From assembly GCA_964545875.1 (NCBI GenBank), contig CAZJHH010000002.1:310001-374000 (forward strand): a stretch of 64,000 nucleotides of DNA, in the 5' to 3' direction. Numbering within the stretch: the stretch's first letter is position 1; each line of letters begins with the position of its first letter. Below, piece after piece: positions 59,023 through 64,000 of this stretch. The notes under the pieces are model-generated. The model worked only from the letters and a program-made list of their open reading frames with translations. It was not told the DNA's origin and searched no databases. The DNA is from DAIPKP01 sp964545875. Lineage in GTDB: Bacteria > Synergistota > Synergistia > Synergistales > Aminiphilaceae. The position numbers were made by a program, and so were the translations under genes.

Positions 59023-59847
59023 TCAAGACGAGGAAGTTTTGAGAGGAAGCATCCGAAGAATGGATCCCGTAGGGCATGCCTCCGTGCAAACGGCGCAATT
59101 GACGCATGTATCCGTATCTATCACCGGGAGATTGTTTTTCATGGTAATGGCCTCCTTAGGACAACTCCTGGCACAGAGGCCGCAGGCTATACACCCTACC
59201 TCGCATGTCTGACGCACGTCCTTTCCTTTTTCGGGAGAATTACATGCCACCATAACAATCTGTGAGGCCTTGCGGAGCTCTATAATGTTTTTCGGGCAGA
59301 TGTCCACGCAAAGGCCGCAGCCCACACAAAGTGCATCGGCGACTTCCGCGATGCCGTTTACGATATGAATGGCATCGAACCTGCATACTTCCATGCAGGT
59401 TCCAAAACCAAGGCATCCATATTCACAGGCCTTGGGGCCTCCTCCCGGAGTAATAACCGCCTTGCGGCAATCCCGGACGCCGAAGTAGTCGTATTTCCAC
59501 AGGGCCTTACTCGGAGATCCCCCGCATTTGACAAAGGCTATCTTACGTTCCATCTTTCCTGCCGCCACTCCCATAACCGCAGCGATGGAAGCTGCCACGG
59601 AGCTTCCCCCCACAAGGCAGAGATTTACCTTTGCCTCCCCCGCCGCCACGGCTTCTGCGTAGGCATCGCATCCCACGTAACCGCAAGCTCCGCAATTAAC
59701 TCCGGGGAGAGCCTGGCGTATTTCGGCAACCCGAGGATCCGCAGAGACTGCACATTTTTTGGAGACATATCCCAGAAGCACTCCAAAAACCAATCCCAAA
59801 ACACCCAGAGTGAGGCTGGAAAGCAAAAGAAAATTCATGGTTACCAT
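59023..59847 (-). CDS. rnfB: Rnf complex subunit B (iron-sulfur, ferredoxin-oxidising side)
   Basis: 274 residues: N-terminal membrane anchor, then the Fes motif GVNCGACGYVGC with the fourth Cys downstream, followed by further 4Fe-4S sites (CEYGCLGFGTCMEVC, CVGCGLCVDICP, CEVGCIACGLCARSCP, CVNCAVCTEACP). RnfB takes electrons from reduced ferredoxin on the cytosolic side. The length and cluster number fit the Gram-positive/anaerobe type, longer than E. coli RsxB. Last gene of rnfCDGEAB. Confidence 0.95.
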   Translation of the reverse strand: MVTMNFLLLSSLTLGVLGLVFGVLLGYVSKKCAVSADPRVAEIRQALPGVNCGACGYVGCDAYAEAVAAGEAKVNLCLVGGSSVAASIAAVMGVAAGKMERKIAFVKCGGSPSKALWKYDYFGVRDCRKAVITPGGGPKACEYGCLGFGTCMEVCRFDAIHIVNGIAEVADALCVGCGLCVDICPKNIIELRKASQIVMVACNSPEKGKDVRQTCEVGCIACGLCARSCPKEAITMKNNLPVIDTDTCVNCAVCTEACPTGSILRMLPLKTSSS

Positions 59848-59867
59848 TGAATAATTCCCCCCATTCT

Positions 59868-60443
59868 CTATACCAAACCGGAAAAGCCCAGGAAAGCAAT
59901 AGACATGAGCGCTGCGGTAATAAGAGATATGGGAAGCCCCCGAAGAGGCTTGGGCACGTTAGGATTTTCGAAAATTCTTTCTCGCAGTCCCGCCATGAGA
60001 AGAATGGCAAGAAGAAAACCCAAGGATGCGCCCAGAGTATGCACCATGGATTCCAGAAGGGAGTACCCCTCGTTCATGTTGATCACCGCCACTCCAAGTA
60101 CTGCACAGTTGGTGGTGATAAGAGGCAGGAAGATTCCCAAAGCCTTATAGAGTTCGGGATGATATTTACGCACCACAATTTCCACAAGCTGCACCAGCGC
60201 AGCGATGACAAGGATGAATGCCAGAGTATAGAGGTAAGTAATTCCAAGGGGTACGAGCACCAGGTTATAGAGAAGCCACGTCATAAGTGAAGCCAGAAAC
60301 ATGACGAATATTACCGCCAATCCCATGCCCAGAGCTGTTTTAACTTTTGAAGACACGCCCAGAAATGGGCATATTCCAAGAAATTTGCTGAGCACGATGT
60401 TATTGGTCAAGAGGGCGCCGATAAAAATGCCAAGAAGCGTCAT
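59868..60443 (-). CDS. rnfA: Rnf complex subunit A
   Basis: 191-residue integral membrane protein, six segments, homologous to RnfE and NqrE. NNIVLSKFLGICPFLGVS and PLITTNCAVLGVAVI each hold a conserved Cys of the intramembrane iron-sulfur site shared with RnfE. Lies 45 bp after rnfE and 20 bp before rnfB; the ATG follows GGAGGGATTGTAA. Confidence 0.95.
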   Translation of the reverse strand: MTLLGIFIGALLTNNIVLSKFLGICPFLGVSSKVKTALGMGLAVIFVMFLASLMTWLLYNLVLVPLGITYLYTLAFILVIAALVQLVEIVVRKYHPELYKALGIFLPLITTNCAVLGVAVINMNEGYSLLESMVHTLGASLGFLLAILLMAGLRERIFENPNVPKPLRGLPISLITAALMSIAFLGFSGLV

Positions 60444-60488
60444 TTACAATCCCTCCCCCGCTCTCTCATTCTCTCAGTGCAAACCATG

Positions 60489-61154
60489 CTACGAACACTC
60501 CTTTCCGGAAGGACAGGAAGAACAATCCTGGCCGCAAGAAGGGATTCTGAGAGGGTTTTTCTTCTTCCGCAAGTTGTGATGGTTGATAAGTCCCATAATA
60601 ATTCCCAGAGCGAGGAAAGCCCCTGGAGCGAGAATCATGATGAGAGCCGGCTCGTATGCCTGAGGCATCACGGCAAAGCCGAAAAGGCACCCCGCCCCGA
60701 GAAGTTCCCGAATTCCCCCGAGCAGGGTCAGGGCAAGGGTGAATCCCAATCCCATACCGAGGCCATCCCAGAGAGAGGCAAGTACGGAATTTTTTGAGGC
60801 ATAGGCTTCGGCCCTGCCGAGGATGATGCAATTTACCACGATAAGAGGTATGAAGATTCCCAGCGATTTATCCAGCCCCGGGGCCCAGGCCTGCATAAAA
60901 AACTGAATGAGAGTAACGAATCCCGCAATGATGACGATAAAGGCAGGAATGCGGATTTCGTCGGGGATGACTTTTCTGAGAGCTCCGATAACCACGTTCG
61001 AACCCAACAGAACCGCCGTGGCGGCAAATCCCATGCCCAGGCCATTGGTCGCACTGGATGTTACCGCAAGGGTGGGACACATGCCAATAGCCATAACGAA
61101 GATGGGGTTCTCTCTCACTATCCCGTTCTGCAATCGTTCCAGGAAAAGATTCAT
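60489..61154 (-). CDS. rnfE: Rnf complex subunit E, with a Cys-rich C-terminal tail
   Basis: 221 residues, six membrane segments. NPIFVMAIGMCPTLAVTSS and PLIVVNCIILGRAEAYASKN carry the conserved Cys residues. Beyond the last membrane segment is a ~25-residue cytosolic tail ending CGQDCSSCPSGKECS, with C207, C211, C214 and C220 in a C-X3-C-X2-C-X5-C pattern that could bind metal or an iron-sulfur cluster. Lies 2 bp after rnfG and 45 bp before rnfA. Confidence 0.95.
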   Translation of the reverse strand: MNLFLERLQNGIVRENPIFVMAIGMCPTLAVTSSATNGLGMGFAATAVLLGSNVVIGALRKVIPDEIRIPAFIVIIAGFVTLIQFFMQAWAPGLDKSLGIFIPLIVVNCIILGRAEAYASKNSVLASLWDGLGMGLGFTLALTLLGGIRELLGAGCLFGFAVMPQAYEPALIMILAPGAFLALGIIMGLINHHNLRKKKNPLRIPSCGQDCSSCPSGKECS

Positions 61155-61156
61155 GA

Positions 61157-61723
61157 CTACTCCCCCTTTCCTTCAGGAAAGTGCTTTTTTACGAAGGCCA
61201 GGGCACTGTCCACTCCCCGAGTCACTCCCCTGGTGGTGATGGTGGCCCCCGCTATGGCCTGAATTCCCTCTTCCCGGGAGGGAGGCTTTACTACCTTCAA
61301 AGGGGGAGTGCACTTGCCTTGAAACTGCTCCAGGAAGGAGGGATCCGAAGCCTTGGCTCCGAGTCCCGGCGTCTCCTGATGTCCCAGAATCCGGACTCCC
61401 GAAACGGCTCCTTCTCTTACGCCTACCATCAGGAGGATATTCCCGCCGTAACCTTTAGTCCGCAGTGTCAGGGCATACCCTGCCAAGGCATCTCCCCGAT
61501 AGCCCTCATAAATCTCCAAAAATCCTTCTTCCAGGGGTTCCGGAAAGGCAATTTTCTGAAAGGATTCCCCCTGGGGGAGCACCCGTTGAAGGGCTTCCAT
61601 TTTCTGACGCATTTGGGAGCGTGCAATGGGTTCTTCGGTAATTTTGTAGGCTATGCCTAAAATGAGCCCCGTAAGTCCCGTAATGACAAGAAGCACCGCC
61701 CCGAGTCGAAAGCTCTTATTCAT
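61157..61723 (-). CDS. rnfG: Rnf complex subunit G (covalent flavoprotein)
   Basis: 188 residues: one N-terminal membrane anchor and an extracytoplasmic FMN-binding domain. The flavinylation site is AGATITTRGV (about 160-170), where the second Thr after GA-T-I is expected to carry FMN; the first residue is A rather than the commoner S/T. GYGGNILLMVGV and GHQETPGLGAK are typical. I chose ATG 61723 with GGAGG 8 nt upstream; it overlaps rnfD by 8 bp. Confidence 0.94.
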   Translation of the reverse strand: MNKSFRLGAVLLVITGLTGLILGIAYKITEEPIARSQMRQKMEALQRVLPQGESFQKIAFPEPLEEGFLEIYEGYRGDALAGYALTLRTKGYGGNILLMVGVREGAVSGVRILGHQETPGLGAKASDPSFLEQFQGKCTPPLKVVKPPSREEGIQAIAGATITTRGVTRGVDSALAFVKKHFPEGKGE

Positions 61724-62684
61724 GGAGGCATCCTCCTCCGAAAGGACGGGGAATGACAAAGCGGTCGATGAGAGGTACCAAAAGGTTCATGATAAGAATG
61801 GAATACGAAACTCCTTCGGCATAACCTCCGTAAAGACGAATTACCGTGGTGAGAATGCCGCACCCCAAAGCAAAGATAATCTCCCCCCGTTTCGTCATGG
61901 GAGAGGTGGCATAGTCCGTGGCCATGAAAAAGGCTCCCAGGAAAAGTCCTCCCAAACAGGCCTCATAGAAGGGATTGGCAGAAAAAAAGCCTTCCCTGCC
62001 CAGAATAAAGGTAAGACACATTACCGTACCGATGTAGATCGTGGGAATATGCCAGGTGATGACCCGGCGGTAGAGCAGATAGCCTCCTCCGAGTAACAGG
62101 GCAAGAGCCGAAGTTTCTCCTATGCATCCTCCCATGTGCCCTAAAAAGGCCTCTCCCAGGGAGGGAAGAACTCCCTGGACTTCAGAACTTTTAAGCAATT
62201 CCAGGGCAGTGGCACCGGAAATGCCGTCGATGCTCCACCGGGTCATTTGCACAGGCCAGGATGCCAGAAGAAAAGCCCGGGCTCCCAGAGCGGGGTTCAT
62301 GACATTTTGTCCAAGCCCTCCAAAAAACTGTTTTACTACGACAATTGCGAAAACTCCCCCCACAAGAGGAATCCACCAGGGCGCATCCGGAGGAAGGTTA
62401 AAAGCCAGCAAAAGACCGGTCACTGCGGCACTACCATCTTCCACGGTAATTTTTCTTCCGGAGATTCCCTGCCAGAGAGCCTCGGAGAGGACACAGGCAA
62501 GCATCCCCAGGGCCATGAGGTTCGCAGCCTTGAACCCGAAAAACCAGATTGCCCCTATCCCCGCAGGAACCAGGGCAATGAGCACATCCCGCATGATAAT
62601 CGGAACGGAAACGTTATCCGGCCGGATATGAGGCGATGAAGCCCCTGTATAGAAAGCATCCTGTAGGGTAGCCTGGGGGTTCAT
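61716..62684 (-). CDS. rnfD: Rnf complex subunit D (covalent flavoprotein, membrane)
   Basis: 322-residue membrane protein homologous to NqrB. The covalent FMN site is SGATALELL (DGISGATAL), and the ion-path region includes GGLGQNVMNPALGARAFLL and ATDYATSPMTKRG. I chose ATG 62684 (MNPQATLQD), which has AAGGAGG 7 nt upstream and overlaps rnfC by 4 bp; the frame is open to 62792 inside rnfC. Confidence 0.95.
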   Translation of the reverse strand: MNPQATLQDAFYTGASSPHIRPDNVSVPIIMRDVLIALVPAGIGAIWFFGFKAANLMALGMLACVLSEALWQGISGRKITVEDGSAAVTGLLLAFNLPPDAPWWIPLVGGVFAIVVVKQFFGGLGQNVMNPALGARAFLLASWPVQMTRWSIDGISGATALELLKSSEVQGVLPSLGEAFLGHMGGCIGETSALALLLGGGYLLYRRVITWHIPTIYIGTVMCLTFILGREGFFSANPFYEACLGGLFLGAFFMATDYATSPMTKRGEIIFALGCGILTTVIRLYGGYAEGVSYSILIMNLLVPLIDRFVIPRPFGGGCLHE

Positions 62685-64000
62685 CGTGAGGCCTCCTTTT
62701 TCTTCCAGATCTCTCGAACGCTGCGCTTTCCTTCTCGTACGGTCTGCACAAGATGCAGCTTGCCCGGGCAGGAATAGGAACAGCACCCGCATTCCATGCA
62801 GTTCATGCCGAGGGCATCCTCAAAACCCTTATAGTCCCGCCTCGTGGCGAGGAGATAAAGCCGATAGGGCATGAGGCCCAAAGGACAGACCTCTACACAT
62901 CGACCACAGCGAATACAGGTTTGTTCGTCTTCGATGGTGGCTTCTTTTTCCGAAAGGCAGACAAAACCCGAAGTACCCTTGATAACCGGCACATCCAGAG
63001 AGATAAGGGAAATTCCCATCATGGGGCCTCCGGCGAGCACCATGGCTGGCTTTTCTCGGAATCCTCCCGCCGCGTCCAAGAGATCGTAGAAGGACGTTCC
63101 CAGGCGTACCCGGAAGTTTCCCGGTCGGGCTACCGCTCCTCCCGCAATGGTAACGATCCGGGACATCACGGGGCGCCCCGTGGCAAAGATGTCGTAAATC
63201 TGGTAGGAAGTACGGGTATTGAGAACCACGCACCCCACTTCGGAAGGCAGCTTTCCCAGAGGAACTTCTCGCCCCGTGGCGGAATAGATGAGCATTTTTT
63301 CCGCTCCCTGGGGATATTTTGTTTTTACCACACAGACACGGATCGAGTCTTCCGGGAGGATCTGGTTTCCCAAAGCCTCTATGGCATCGGGCTTGTTATC
63401 TTCGATGGTAAGAACCCCTTGAGCCCGGGGGAAAAGGCGCAGTACTATCCGCAGTCCCTCCACAATTCCCTGGGCATACTCCACCATAAGGCGTTGATCA
63501 CAGGTAAGATAGGGCTCACACTCCGCACAATTTATGAGAACATGGTCGATGTTGCAGTCGGGAGGGGGAGTAAGTTTCGCCGCCGTGGGAAAACAGGCTC
63601 CTCCCTTGCCAACCACTCCGGCTTCACGAATGATCTTGCGAATCTCTTCCGGAGAGAGGACATGCGGATCCCGAGGAATCATGCCTTCGATCTGCTCATA
63701 GAGACCGTCGTTTTTCACGGCCACTGCGAGGGATTTCGTTCCCATGGGAGTGAGCACCGGAGCTATCTTCTCAACTCTCCCGGAAATGCTCGCATGCACG
63801 GGAACGGAAACGAAGGCGGTAGAATCTCCTATCTTCTGTCCCAGAAGAACCCTATCCCCCACCTTCACCAGAGGTTCACAGGGAACACCGATGTGCTGCT
63901 GCATAGGAAAAAAGAGAAGCTCCCTCTTCGGCAGGAGATCTTGAATGCTTTTGGCTTCAGTACTCCCTTTGTTATGGGGAGGATGGATCCCACCTCTAAA
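62681..64000 (-). CDS. rnfC: Rnf complex subunit C, 5'-partial at the right edge
   Basis: NADH-side subunit with a flavin/NADH-binding Nqo1-like fold and two 4Fe-4S clusters: CIRCGRCVEVCPLGLMPY and CMECGCCSYSCPGKLHLV near the C terminus; AGVVGKGGACFPTAAKL is the nucleotide-binding loop and INCAECEPYL is conserved. The frame continues beyond base 63904 to the right edge: upstream residues read FRGGIHPPHNKGST and LPMQQHIGVPCEP-like family N-terminal sequence, so the ATG at 63904 is internal and only a few N-terminal residues are missing. About 439 residues visible. Head of rnfCDGEAB as seen here. Confidence 0.95.
   Translation of the reverse strand, partial: FRGGIHPPHNKGSTEAKSIQDLLPKRELLFFPMQQHIGVPCEPLVKVGDRVLLGQKIGDSTAFVSVPVHASISGRVEKIAPVLTPMGTKSLAVAVKNDGLYEQIEGMIPRDPHVLSPEEIRKIIREAGVVGKGGACFPTAAKLTPPPDCNIDHVLINCAECEPYLTCDQRLMVEYAQGIVEGLRIVLRLFPRAQGVLTIEDNKPDAIEALGNQILPEDSIRVCVVKTKYPQGAEKMLIYSATGREVPLGKLPSEVGCVVLNTRTSYQIYDIFATGRPVMSRIVTIAGGAVARPGNFRVRLGTSFYDLLDAAGGFREKPAMVLAGGPMMGISLISLDVPVIKGTSGFVCLSEKEATIEDEQTCIRCGRCVEVCPLGLMPYRLYLLATRRDYKGFEDALGMNCMECGCCSYSCPGKLHLVQTVREGKRSVREIWKKKEASR

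Noticed and set aside
1..64000. CRISPR arrays, insertion sequences, prophage, tRNA and rRNA genes
   Set aside because: No regularly spaced repeats, transposase or integrase motifs, cloverleaf-like sequences or rRNA segments were recognised by reading; a dedicated scan could still reveal a missed tRNA.

Overview
The window reads as a dense, mobile-element-free stretch of chromosome from an anaerobic, Gram-negative-type (diderm), amino-acid-fermenting bacterium. The gene content fits Synergistota best: a complete Rnf cluster, a ferredoxin-type membrane-bound [NiFe] hydrogenase, a TAXI-type TRAP transporter, carbamate kinase, a dicarboxylate/amino-acid symporter, GlnRS, and many secreted proteins with Sec signals. 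This placement is an inference from gene content and operon style; no 16S gene is present. No rRNA, tRNA, transposase, phage gene or CRISPR array was seen. Translational starts are often GTG or TTG preceded by a strong AGGAGG-type site, and genes inside operons commonly overlap by 4-44 bp.

Layout: 1-6.1 kb, purine synthesis (purM partial, purN, purH, and a purD-purE fusion) and a TIGR01212-type radical SAM protein, ending at a hairpin shared with a convergent dicarboxylate/amino-acid symporter. 7.8-9.1 kb, a GNAT acetyltransferase and a DUF2156 protein. 9.2-13.9 kb, a GlcNAc operon (GntR regulator, PTS IICB, nagA, nagB, separate IIA) with a perfect 50-bp palindrome ahead of the regulator. 14.0-17.1 kb, a TAXI TRAP transporter. 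17.2-19.1 kb, argG behind a T-box leader. 19.2-30.3 kb, a tightly overlapped nine-gene minus-strand run: molybdopterin oxidoreductase, hypA, hypB, UvrD/PcrA helicase, coaE (with a C-terminal CutA-like extension), a DHH-CBS-CBS-nucleotidyltransferase, an M50 protease, surE and a long coiled-coil protein. 30.4-33.4 kb, hibernation factor hpf, a PLP aminotransferase and carbamate kinase. 33.6-36.6 kb, the translation set rpsB-tsf-pyrH-frr. 36.8-39.0 kb, a CsoR/CstR-type regulator, an unknown protein, the SRP RNA and a secreted PheC-like protein.

The largest system is at 39.1-47.5 kb: fourteen co-oriented genes in the same order as archaeal mbhA-N (MrpE, F, G, two MrpA-fragment proteins, MrpB, C, D, MbhI, hydrogenase small subunit, NuoC-like, large subunit, NuoH-like, polyferredoxin). 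The large subunit keeps all four nickel-ligand cysteines, so this should be a proton-reducing, ion-pumping hydrogenase. hypA and hypB elsewhere in the window would serve its nickel maturation. The last subunit has two extra [4Fe-4S] motifs relative to archaeal MbhN.

47.8-53.8 kb holds envelope genes: a DNRLRE-type secreted protein, a membrane protein, a Ca2+/Na+ exchanger, and a group of four small secreted proteins of unknown function, two of which share a DGYPV motif. 54.1-56.5 kb has glnS and a methyltransferase. 56.8-58.7 kb has the flavin transferase apbE with a NusG-domain-II protein and a Gx-type membrane protein, converging on the rnfCDGEAB operon (59.0 kb to the right edge, rnfC cut). 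ApbE should flavinylate RnfD and RnfG. Hydrogenase and Rnf together give the cell two ion-pumping outlets for reduced ferredoxin made in amino-acid fermentation: H2 and NADH.
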